Shown here: positions 8,222-14,554 of the stretch, piece after piece
Numbering within the stretch: position 1 is the first letter of the stretch
How the letters are laid out: every line of letters begins with the position of its first letter
Assembly (NCBI GenBank): GCA_934462775.1
Contig: CAKSIR010000050.1
Coordinates: 1 to 14,688 of the forward strand
Direction of reading: 5' to 3'
From: an uncultured Ruminiclostridium sp.
Lineage (GTDB): Bacteria > Bacillota > Clostridia > Oscillospirales > Ruminococcaceae
DNA length: 14,688 nt
Made by a program: the position numbers and the translations under genes
Notes under the pieces: generated by a model
What the model saw: the letters and a program-made list of their open reading frames with translations, nothing else
Database searches by the model: none
Told to the model about the DNA's origin: nothing

Positions 8222-9157
8222 TCAGTCAAGATACTTGCCGAGCAATTTCTTGATTGCCCAGTTACAGAGAAGCATTGCCGCGAACAATACAAAGCATATT
8301 GCCGAAGCGTAGCCCATTTCGTAACGGATGGAGCCGTAGTCGAAAGCGTGGGTCATAATTGTGTGAGCAGCGTAGTCTGTCGACGGGAAGGCGGTCAGGA
8401 ATCGACCGACGTCGCCGGCTGTGAACGAAGCTGTAATCTGCATTACGGCTGCGAACAGAAGCTGCGGTCCCATTGCAGGAACGGTAACTGTAAGAAGCTC
8501 CTGGAATCTGTTCTTAACACCTTCGATAGCGCCTGCCTCGTAACGGTCGCGCGGAATACCCTGAAGACCTGCGCGGAGAGCAAGGAAGCCTGCGCCAAGG
8601 GATAACCAGAGCTGAACGACGATTACAACGCCCATGATGTAGTTTGCGTCTGTGAGCCACTGACGGGCGCCCTTTAAGATACCTAAGTTAATAAGGTAAG
8701 CGTTTGCGATACCGTAAGCGTCGCCTGAGAAGATAAGCTGCCATGTTGTGTAGATGTTGCCCGCAAGCGTAGGCGCGTAAAAGACGAATGTGAAAATTGT
8801 CTTTAACGGACCGGGAAGCTCGTTGATGAGCCATGCAAGCAGGAAGCACATGATATATGACAGCGGACCTGTTACGATAGCGAATACCAGCGTGTTCTGA
8901 ATTGCCTTTAAGAAAACCTCGTCCTCGAGGAACAATGCGTAGAAGTTGTCAAGTCCGACAAATTTCGGAGCCTGAACAAGGTTGAAGTTTGTAAAGCCCA
9001 TTGGCAGGGACATTAAAACCGGGATAAGCGTGAAAATTGTGAACAAAATGAAGTAGGGAGCAAGAAGCGTGTAAACGCCTGCGTTTTTCTTCATTTCGCG
9101 CCATGTATATCTGAGCTTGTTGTCTTCGATATACATACTCTTAGCTTTTGCTGACAA
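8222..9157 (-). CDS. MalF-type sugar ABC transporter permease, TTG start
   Basis: A 311-aa permease with about six membrane segments (first near 27-50). The motif FVGLDNFYALFLEDEVFLKA is characteristic of sugar-type MalF/UgpA/LacF proteins. The EAA loop is EAGAIEGVKN at about 207-216, with Gly in place of the usual second Ala. The start is TTG: a perfect AGGAGG lies 7 nt upstream, whereas the first internal ATG, at residue 8, has no ribosome site. An 80-nt gap with a strong hairpin separates it from the solute-binding protein gene upstream, the arrangement often seen where the binding protein is made in excess over permeases. It pairs with the gene at 7326-8186. Confidence 0.95.
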   Translation of the reverse strand: MSAKAKSMYIEDNKLRYTWREMKKNAGVYTLLAPYFILFTIFTLIPVLMSLPMGFTNFNLVQAPKFVGLDNFYALFLEDEVFLKAIQNTLVFAIVTGPLSYIMCFLLAWLINELPGPLKTIFTFVFYAPTLAGNIYTTWQLIFSGDAYGIANAYLINLGILKGARQWLTDANYIMGVVIVVQLWLSLGAGFLALRAGLQGIPRDRYEAGAIEGVKNRFQELLTVTVPAMGPQLLFAAVMQITASFTAGDVGRFLTAFPSTDYAAHTIMTHAFDYGSIRYEMGYASAICFVLFAAMLLCNWAIKKLLGKYLD

Positions 9158-9164
9158 GCTGATT

Positions 9165-9170
9165 CCTCCT
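9165..9170 (-). promoter_or_regulatory. Ribosome binding site deciding the TTG start at 9157
   Basis: Perfect AGGAGG, 7 nt before TTG. The same geometry (AGGAGG plus 7 nt) precedes the GTG start at 1457. Confidence 0.8.
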
Positions 9171-9200
9171 CAAATTTTATTTCTGCATAACCTAACATTC

Positions 9201-9233
9201 GGTTTCTCTCCTCCCCTCGGAGAGGAGAGAACC
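9201..9233 (-). other. Strong intercistronic hairpin after the solute-binding protein gene
   Basis: An 8-bp perfect core (CTCTCCTC at 9206-9213, GAGGAGAG at 9222-9229) is extended by A-T and G-C pairs across a one-base bulge, with an 8-nt loop. It begins 4 nt after the stop of the solute-binding protein gene and lacks a U-tract on the minus strand. By analogy with hairpins between binding-protein and permease genes (malE-malF), it likely stabilises the upstream mRNA or gives partial termination. Confidence 0.65.
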
Positions 9234-9237
9234 TGAC

Positions 9238-12200
9238 TTAAGATGCCTTGTAAAGCGCAATGTCGTTATTCTTACGAGTGATTTCGGAGTTGATGTCACG
9301 GTTGTAGGAAGAAAGTGCATAGCGCGGGTTCCAAGCGTCGTTTACAACAGCACGGAATGCGTTCTTCGTATGACGTGTTGTTGCGTAAGATGCAGGAATA
9401 ATCGGGATTTCAACTGTTTCCGACATCTGAGCGGAAATCTTGTTGTACTCTGAGGTTGACCATGGCAGCTGTTCAAGAGCCTGAACGTTGGCTGTGTCGA
9501 AACGTCCCATCGGTCCCATAAGGGCTTCGATTGTACGGCCGTAATCGACCTGAACCTCGGTTGAGGTGAACCACTTGATGAATTCCCATGCTGCCTGTGT
9601 ATCGGATACCTTGTTGAAGATGATAGCGCCGGAGGAGCTTGAGTTAGCTGCGTGGCTGATTGTGCCGTCCTCCTGAACCGTACCCGGAACAAGCGTGAAG
9701 TTCCACAGACCCTTGATTTCAGGAGCGGAAACCGACAGCTGGTTGTAGAATGTGTAGTTCTGGATTACGATTGGCATTTCACCTGTTCTGAAACGTGAGA
9801 ATGCGTCGTATGTCTGCTCAAAGTCAAATACCGTGTAGAACTTTGTCCATCTTTCGAATGCTCTGATTACGGACTGCTGATCATATGTAGTCTTGGTCAG
9901 ATCGTCGTTGTAGATGTTGTTGCCTGTCTGGAGAACCAGCATTGCAAATGTATCGCCCGACTCAAATACCGAGCTTGACAGGTTGGAAGCAGGTGATAGC
10001 AAGCCTGCCTGTAAGTATGTTCTCTGGAGAACAGGGATAAGGTCTGTAAATTCGTCCCATGTTTCGGGAACCTCTTCAATGCCCAGCTCCTCCAGAATAT
10101 CCGTGCGGTAGAACATCATCGGGAACGTCTGTGAAACAGGCAGACCGTAAACGCCGCCGTTGTAGGTGTAGAGCGTTTCGATGTTCGGAGTGAATCTTTC
10201 CGCAACAATATCCTCATAGTCGGAGAATCTTGTCAGGTCAACCAGCAGGTCGCGGGCTGCCAGCTGAATCGGGAAGTCACCGCCGATAAAGAGGGCGATT
10301 TCAGGACCCTTGCCTGCAAGCGTTGCTTCAAGGATACCGCCCTGTACAAGGTTGATTGAAGCCTCGACGCCGTCGTGAGTTGCGTTGAAGTCGGAGTCAA
10401 CCAGCTCCTTAACTACCGTTGCCTGGTCGCGTCCCAGTGAAACCCATACGTTCAGCGCTGTTGTGGAGCTGTCTGAAAGCATTGTGTAGTCCTCGAAGAA
10501 CGAGCCGATAAAGGAGTTGAAGGAGAATACAAATTCTTCAACGAAGTTGCCCTGTGCGGCAGAGAACTTCTCGTTTACCGTTCCGATTTCGATATAGTCG
10601 ATTTCGAGCGGCTGATCGCGGTAGTCGCGCATCCATGCGGATACGGTTGAGATAGAGTCCTTAAGAGTATCCTTCATTGTAGGAATATCGTCAGGCTTAT
10701 CCACCATCATCTGGAGGTAAACAGCCATTGTCTGAAGCGATGAAGCCTCTGAGCCGCCGCCTGTCAGCTCCTCGATGCCTGCCTTTTCGGCATATAACTG
10801 GTCGATAATCGTCTTGAATACGTCTAACAGCTCCGGAATCTGCTTATCAACGAAGTAGTCGTTGTATTCGTCAGGGTCAGGACCTGTAATCATAAGAATA
10901 CGTCTGTAATAGTAGTTCAGTGTGTATACTAAATCGTCCAGACGCTGCATAACAGCGCCGATTGAACCCGGAATTGCTTCCATTGTGATAGAGTGCTTGC
11001 CTGCCGTCAGGTAGATGTACATATCGTCGCCGTTGCTGTCAGTAAGCGTCTGGCAGTACCAGTTAGCGTCGTACGGGAACTTTACGTCCTCGCAGTCCTG
11101 ATTCGGAACAGCGCCGTCAATGTAAATCCTTCTGTTTGAGAAGAAGCCTCTCATCTGATTCTGGCGAACCTTGAAGTTGAACTTGTAGTAGCCGTCGTTA
11201 GGAACGCTGAACTCCCAGGTGATTGCCTGAGTCGCCTTATTCCATGTCGCCTGACCTACTGTGTTGTATCTCTGCTTTGTCGGGTGCGACGGATTTGTCA
11301 TGCAGGAGGTTCTGTCGTATGTAGCGTACAGCGTTGAAGCCGTCTTGTACACGGACTGTTCGCCCTGAACGAAAATGGTGTTTGAACCGATGTCGTTTGT
11401 TGTTGTCAAAGCCGGTGTTGATGCAATTTCAGCGTCGCTTGGCTTAACATATTCGGGAGAATCCTCGTAGTTCTTGAACGTGAAGGACTTGAACACTGTG
11501 TTTACCTTGATACCGTCAAAGGTAAGCGTGTGCTCGCCCGCTTCAAGATAGAAGTAGTAAGGCTCGTTGAAAAGACCCTCCTTATCCTTAATCGGATAAG
11601 TTACCCAGCAGTCGTATTCAGCCTGTGTAGGACGAATATCGTTGTCCTTGCTGTCTTTTCTAATCGGTGTAGCGTCTGTCCAGTAGCGGTCCAGCGTGAA
11701 TGTCTTTGCCGCTGTGAACGGGTAATCGCCGTCGATGAGCATTGCGACTTCAACTGTCGTATTGTCGCCGCTGACCGGGTAGTAGAGCATTTCCAGATGG
11801 TAAAGACCTGTTTTTTCAACATTGAACTTGTAGTTGATTTTACCCTCGTGGTTCTTCCAGTAAAGAACGTCGGAAACGCCTTCATAGTCTGTCTTTTCAA
11901 CTCTCGGAGCTATGCCCGATTCGTTGTCCTCAGTGGAAACGTAATCAACGGCGTTGATAACAATTTCCTTGTCCAGAGGCTTGTCGGCGCCGCTGTGTCT
12001 TTCCAGATACGCGCTGTAAATGTTGTTTCTGTCGCCTGTTGCCATGATGCTTGCATTGATTGAGGATTCCGATTCCTGCTCGGCGCTTTCAACCTGGCTT
12101 GCAAGATTCTCGGCAACGCTTCCTGCGGCTGTTTCGCTTTCTCCCGTTTCATCGGCAAATGAAACCGACTGCATTGTAAGGCACATACAAACAGCCATGA

Positions 12201-12243
12201 GTAAGCTTGCAGCTCTCAGTGATTTCTTACGCAAGTTTGCCAA
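9238..12243 (-). CDS. Large secreted solute-binding protein with carbohydrate-binding-like N-terminal domains
   Basis: About 1001 aa; residue numbers here count from the upstream GTG at 12255. A signal peptide (LRKKSLRAASLL, hydrophobic core, likely cleavage at VSFA-DE near 34) has no good lipobox although two Cys lie in the core. An acidic spacer spans 36-70. Two beta-rich domains follow, at about 95-262 and 292-448. Each has the LEAGEHTLTFDGIKV or LTAGKHSITMEAIPG type of strand pair seen in galactose-binding-like/CBM6/35 modules. A helical stretch covers 465-590. Residues 600-1000 are an extracellular solute-binding protein family 1 domain (LVQGGILEATLAGKGPEIAL; MFYRTDILEELG; PETWDEF). Usual family members have 400-450 aa. 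It likely captures glycan for the permeases at 7326-9157. The TTG at 12243 is preferred: AGGTGG lies 8 nt upstream, and the GTG at 12255 falls inside that site. Confidence 0.93.
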   Translation of the reverse strand: MANLRKKSLRAASLLMAVCMCLTMQSVSFADETGESETAAGSVAENLASQVESAEQESESSINASIMATGDRNNIYSAYLERHSGADKPLDKEIVINAVDYVSTEDNESGIAPRVEKTDYEGVSDVLYWKNHEGKINYKFNVEKTGLYHLEMLYYPVSGDNTTVEVAMLIDGDYPFTAAKTFTLDRYWTDATPIRKDSKDNDIRPTQAEYDCWVTYPIKDKEGLFNEPYYFYLEAGEHTLTFDGIKVNTVFKSFTFKNYEDSPEYVKPSDAEIASTPALTTTNDIGSNTIFVQGEQSVYKTASTLYATYDRTSCMTNPSHPTKQRYNTVGQATWNKATQAITWEFSVPNDGYYKFNFKVRQNQMRGFFSNRRIYIDGAVPNQDCEDVKFPYDANWYCQTLTDSNGDDMYIYLTAGKHSITMEAIPGSIGAVMQRLDDLVYTLNYYYRRILMITGPDPDEYNDYFVDKQIPELLDVFKTIIDQLYAEKAGIEELTGGGSEASSLQTMAVYLQMMVDKPDDIPTMKDTLKDSISTVSAWMRDYRDQPLEIDYIEIGTVNEKFSAAQGNFVEEFVFSFNSFIGSFFEDYTMLSDSSTTALNVWVSLGRDQATVVKELVDSDFNATHDGVEASINLVQGGILEATLAGKGPEIALFIGGDFPIQLAARDLLVDLTRFSDYEDIVAERFTPNIETLYTYNGGVYGLPVSQTFPMMFYRTDILEELGIEEVPETWDEFTDLIPVLQRTYLQAGLLSPASNLSSSVFESGDTFAMLVLQTGNNIYNDDLTKTTYDQQSVIRAFERWTKFYTVFDFEQTYDAFSRFRTGEMPIVIQNYTFYNQLSVSAPEIKGLWNFTLVPGTVQEDGTISHAANSSSSGAIIFNKVSDTQAAWEFIKWFTSTEVQVDYGRTIEALMGPMGRFDTANVQALEQLPWSTSEYNKISAQMSETVEIPIIPASYATTRHTKNAFRAVVNDAWNPRYALSSYNRDINSEITRKNNDIALYKAS

Positions 12244-12251
12244 AATATTAT

Positions 12252-12257
12252 CCACCT
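12252..12257 (-). promoter_or_regulatory. Ribosome binding site deciding the TTG start at 12243
   Basis: AGGTGG (one mismatch to AGGAGG) with an 8-nt gap to TTG at 12241-12243. The in-frame GTG at 12253-12255 is part of this site, so it is unlikely to be the start. Confidence 0.6.
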
Positions 12258-12276
12258 TTCTTTGATGAACTGAGTT

Positions 12277-12304
12277 TTTATATCACGATTTGCATCGGGG
12301 TAAA
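12277..12304 (-). promoter_or_regulatory. Candidate internal promoter for the solute-binding protein
   Basis: On the minus strand TTTACC (12299-12304), 16 nt, then TATAAA (12277-12282), in the longest gene-to-gene gap of the operon (116 nt). The -10 matches 5 of 6 and the -35 matches 4 of 6, with a 16-nt spacer. It would allow extra transcription of the solute-binding protein. An imperfect inverted repeat at 12317-12337 just upstream could be a control site. Both calls are tentative. Confidence 0.35.
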
Positions 12305-12359
12305 GAAAATTGTTTCGGATAGGTATTTCTCCTATTCATTCCTCTTGCGAGAATGTGCT

Positions 12360-13310
12360 TTATTCTCTTCTGTAAATGCTTATCTTGTCCTCTTCAAGCT
12401 CGACCCGAACCTTGTCGCCGCCCTTTAATCCCAGTGCGCTGAGATAATCCTTAGGCAGCTGAAGCCGGCCTACCCTGTCCAGTACGATAAGCTCCTCATG
12501 TCCCTGTTCAGCCTCGCTCAGAGCCTCAGCCTTCTGCTGCTCGCTAAGCTCCGACAGCTGATCGAACGACATCATTTCATCTTTATAGCTGTGCTTTCGT
12601 ATAAGCTCGCTGGAGGTCTTTCCGTCGCGTATTGCCACAACTCGGTCAATAGACTTGGAAAGGTTGGTGTCGTGGGTCACTATGATAATAGTAACGCCCG
12701 TCTGCCTGTTCAGCTCCCTGAATACTTCAAGCACCCTGTTTGCGGTTTTGGTGTCAACCGCGCCGGTCGGCTCGTCTGCAAGCAGCAGCTTGGGGTTATT
12801 GGCAAGAGCTATCGCAATAGCGACGCGCTGCTGTTCGCCTCCGCTCATCTGCCCCAGCATAGAGTTCTTCCTTGCGGAAAGACCGACCATATCCAGCAGC
12901 TCCAGCGCTCGGTTATGCCTGTTTGAGTAGCCGCTGAGCAGCATGGGCATTTCCACGTTCTGAACCGCCGTCAGGTACGGGATAAGGTTTCGCGCGTTGT
13001 TCTGCCACACGAAGCCTACCGTTTCGCGTTTATATTTAATAAGGTCCTTTTCGTCAAACTTGAGCATATCCTTTCCGTCAACGAAAAGGCTGCCCGCCGA
13101 GGGTTTGTCAAGCCCTCCAAGCATATTCAGCAGGGTGGATTTACCCGAACCCGAGGTGCCTACGATTCCCATAAGCTCCCCCCGCTCAACCGTAAGGTCA
13201 AGCCCCTGAAGCGCCATTACCTCCACATCTGTGGTTTTGTATATCTTTACTAGGTTTTCGCACCGCACCATGACGTTTTCGGGCGGCGCAAGCAATACTT
13301 TCTGCGGCAT
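12360..13310 (-). CDS. LolD/MacB-type ABC ATPase fused to an AbrB-like domain
   Basis: A 316-aa cytoplasmic ATPase. Walker A is G51TSGSGKST59, Q-loop Q103, signature M155SGGEQ, Walker B LLLADE to E180, H-loop H213; all catalytic residues are present. The sequence is of the lipoprotein/FtsX-exporter ATPase kind (MSGGEQQRVAIA, ADEPTGAVDTKTA), not MalK. After residue 230 comes a Glu/Gln-rich linker (236-271) and then, at 272-315, a module matching the SpoVT/AbrB pattern: ...VLDRVGRLQLPKDYLSALGLKGGDKVRVEL... corresponds to VDxLGRxxIPxELRxxLGIxxGDxxEI. The usual LolD-like length is about 225-240 aa, so this is a real extension. The ATG overlaps the upstream stop (TAATG) with AAGGAG upstream, so it is coupled to the first ATPase. 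No FtsX-like permease is present. Confidence 0.93.
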   Translation of the reverse strand: MPQKVLLAPPENVMVRCENLVKIYKTTDVEVMALQGLDLTVERGELMGIVGTSGSGKSTLLNMLGGLDKPSAGSLFVDGKDMLKFDEKDLIKYKRETVGFVWQNNARNLIPYLTAVQNVEMPMLLSGYSNRHNRALELLDMVGLSARKNSMLGQMSGGEQQRVAIAIALANNPKLLLADEPTGAVDTKTANRVLEVFRELNRQTGVTIIIVTHDTNLSKSIDRVVAIRDGKTSSELIRKHSYKDEMMSFDQLSELSEQQKAEALSEAEQGHEELIVLDRVGRLQLPKDYLSALGLKGGDKVRVELEEDKISIYRRE

Positions 13311-14020
13311 TATGCGTCTCCTTTTGTCAGGTCATTGTAAACGGTGTCGGTTATAACGCCGTCATCAAGCGTATAAACCACGTCCGCAAGCTCCATCATA
13401 GCCTCGTCGTGGGTAGTCATTACTATTGTAAGGTCGTTGTTTGCGACCAAATCGCGGAAAAGCTTTACAACCGCCAGTCCCGTCGGAGTATCCAGCGCCG
13501 CCGTAGGTTCGTCCGCGAAGATTATCTCGGGACGGTGGGAAACCGCTCTGGCAATGGCAACTCGCTGCTGCTCGCCGCCCGACATTTCACCCGGTCGGTG
13601 ATTCATTCGCTTTTCAAGTCCCACCTGAGTTAAGCACTCCTTAGCCCTCGCCTTTCGCTCGGACATCGGCGTTCCCGCCAGTCTTAGCGCAAATTCAACG
13701 TTTTCGTAAGCGGTCATTGTGGAGATAAGGGCAACCGACTGGAAAACAAACGCCATTTCGTGGCGCCGCAGATGGTCGCGCTTTGCGTCGGAAAGCTCGC
13801 CGATGTTCTGCTCCTTAAAGGTTACCGTTCCGCCCGTCTGTCGGTCAAGCGCTCCCAGAATGTTTATCAGGGTGGTTTTGCCCGATCCCGACCTGCCGCG
13901 CAGACACACAAGCTGCCCCGAGTGAACCTCGAGGTTAATGTTCTTCAGCGCGTCAACAACGCTGCCGTCGCCTATTTTAAATTGTCTTGATACGTTTTCC
14001 GCTTTTAAAACCAGCGACAT
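13310..14020 (-). CDS. LolD/MacB-type ABC transporter ATPase
   Basis: First gene of the operon (236 aa), a stand-alone nucleotide-binding subunit. Walker A is G42RSGSGKTT50, Q-loop Q94 (FVFQSVALI), signature M146SGGEQ, Walker B IIFADE with E171, H-loop H204; it looks fully active. The length and the LISTMTAYENVEFALRLAG segment fit the LolD/MacB/FtsE-like subfamily that normally serves FtsX-type permeases or lipoprotein extrusion. It lacks the C-terminal regulatory domain of MalK-type sugar ATPases. Together with the overlapping gene at 12360-13310 it could form a heterodimer. Whether the pair powers the sugar permeases downstream or a permease encoded elsewhere cannot be told here. ATG at 14020 with GAGGG 5 nt upstream. 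Confidence 0.94.
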   Translation of the reverse strand: MSLVLKAENVSRQFKIGDGSVVDALKNINLEVHSGQLVCLRGRSGSGKTTLINILGALDRQTGGTVTFKEQNIGELSDAKRDHLRRHEMAFVFQSVALISTMTAYENVEFALRLAGTPMSERKARAKECLTQVGLEKRMNHRPGEMSGGEQQRVAIARAVSHRPEIIFADEPTAALDTPTGLAVVKLFRDLVANNDLTIVMTTHDEAMMELADVVYTLDDGVITDTVYNDLTKGDA

Positions 14021-14043
14021 AATATCCCTCTTGTTGAATTCTC

Positions 14044-14058
14044 TTGTTAAATTAACAA
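14044..14058. promoter_or_regulatory. Perfect dyad near the start of the first gene
   Basis: TTGTTAA-A-TTAACAA, 7-bp arms around one base, centred 31 nt upstream of the ATG at 14020. It is either an operator for a dimeric regulator or a small hairpin in the leader RNA close to the ribosome site. Confidence 0.4.
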
Positions 14059-14083
14059 CAGCCTAATTAGCTTTTATTACTTA

Positions 14084-14108
14084 GCTTTGCCGAACCGCTC
14101 TGCAAAGC
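14084..14108 (-). promoter_or_regulatory. Leader hairpin
   Basis: Perfect 7-bp stem GCTTTGC / GCAAAGC with an 11-nt loop in the transcribed leader. No T-run follows, so it is not a terminator by itself. Confidence 0.4.
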
Positions 14109-14112
14109 CTTG

Positions 14113-14126
14113 TGTAAACCTTTTCA
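14113..14126 (-). promoter_or_regulatory. Near-match to a CcpA cre site
   Basis: On the minus strand TGAAAAGGTTTACA fits the cre consensus TGWAARCGYTWNCW at all but one position. The miss is the C of the central CG, which is normally well conserved. At about +140 from the predicted start of transcription it could act as a roadblock for catabolite repression, common for sugar operons of Firmicutes. Confidence 0.35.
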
Positions 14127-14136
14127 GCCTCAATTG

Positions 14137-14185
14137 TGTAACTTTGTTACATTTTTATGGCAATTTCGTATGTGCAATCTGCACA
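14137..14185. promoter_or_regulatory. Two perfect 6-3-6 dyads in the leader
   Basis: TGTAAC-TTT-GTTACA at 14137-14151 and TGTGCA-ATC-TGCACA at 14171-14185. Both have 6-bp perfect arms around 3 nt, with centres 34 bp apart. They could be operator sites for a regulator or small hairpins in the leader RNA. Confidence 0.4.
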
Positions 14186-14209
14186 ATTTTGAGCGCATTT
14201 TCTTGTTTT

Positions 14210-14226
14210 GTTAGAGTTAATCTAAC
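14210..14226. promoter_or_regulatory. Perfect dyad downstream of the main promoter
   Basis: GTTAGA-GTTAA-TCTAAC, 6-bp perfect arms around 5 nt, centred about 47 nt into the predicted transcript. It is a candidate operator or leader hairpin. Confidence 0.4.
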
Positions 14227-14271
14227 TTTAATTTGGACAAAATACCTTAAAAGACGCTCTTGGTCTTATAT

Positions 14272-14300
14272 ATTATAACAAATAGCGGTCATATTGTCAA
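14272..14300 (-). promoter_or_regulatory. Main operon promoter, perfect sigma-A consensus
   Basis: On the minus strand TTGACA (14295-14300), exactly 17 nt, then TATAAT (14272-14277). Both hexamers are perfect matches, and AT-rich DNA lies upstream (14301-14340), like an UP element. Transcription would begin near 14265, giving a leader of about 245 nt before the first ATPase gene. It is the only strong promoter I see in front of the ten genes. Confidence 0.85.
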
Positions 14301-14550
14301 GATTTATAAATTCATTTTGGCTAATTTAAATATTTATTTGCAATATCTACAAAAACACTTTTTACCGTCCCTTTTATTTCGCTCAAACCCAGATTTAATG
14401 CACATATTGTAAACTTCGGCTAACATAATACAATATCTTGATTTTACCCGAATTTTGCTTGTAATCCTTTACATTTATTTTGCTTGTAAGGTAAATAAAT
14501 GTGGTTTTAAGTAATAAAATTTCACACAATTTTCACATTGCTCAATTGCC
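14301..14550. other. AT-rich gene-free DNA with direct and inverted repeats
   Basis: No plausible coding region. It contains a 13-bp direct repeat ATTTTGCTTGTAA (14452-14464 and 14477-14489, period 25), a 10-bp inverted repeat ACATTTATTT / AAATAAATGT (14471-14480 and 14493-14502), and an 8-bp inverted repeat ATATTGTA / TACAATAT (14404-14411 and 14429-14436). I found no convincing promoter pointing to the right. Confidence 0.5.
14452..14489. repeat. 13-bp direct repeat, 25-bp period
   Basis: Two identical copies of ATTTTGCTTGTAA 25 bp apart. The second copy partly overlaps the left arm of the inverted repeat at 14471-14502. They may be regulator sites upstream of the main promoter or of a gene beyond the window. 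Confidence 0.5.
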
Positions 14551-14554
14551 GCAA

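Noticed and set aside
11530..12063. 177-codon open frame on the plus strand inside the solute-binding protein gene
   Set aside because: Antisense shadow of a clearly coding gene; no ribosome site, Cys/Val-rich composition and no recognisable domain.
12498..12926. 142-codon plus-strand open frame opposite the second ATPase gene
   Set aside because: The opposite strand carries all ABC ATPase motifs in order; this frame is its mirror.
14087..14278. 63-codon plus-strand frame in the upstream region
   Set aside because: It lies over the leader and the perfect -10 box, has low-complexity content and no SD.
14452..14489. CRISPR-like spacing of the 13-bp repeats
   Set aside because: Only two copies, 13 bp long with a 12-nt gap, and no cas genes.
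14465..14520. Rightward promoter in the AT-rich region
   Set aside because: Best hexamer pairs (TTTACA with GTAAAT, TTGTAA with TAATAA) have poor -10 matches or wrong spacing.
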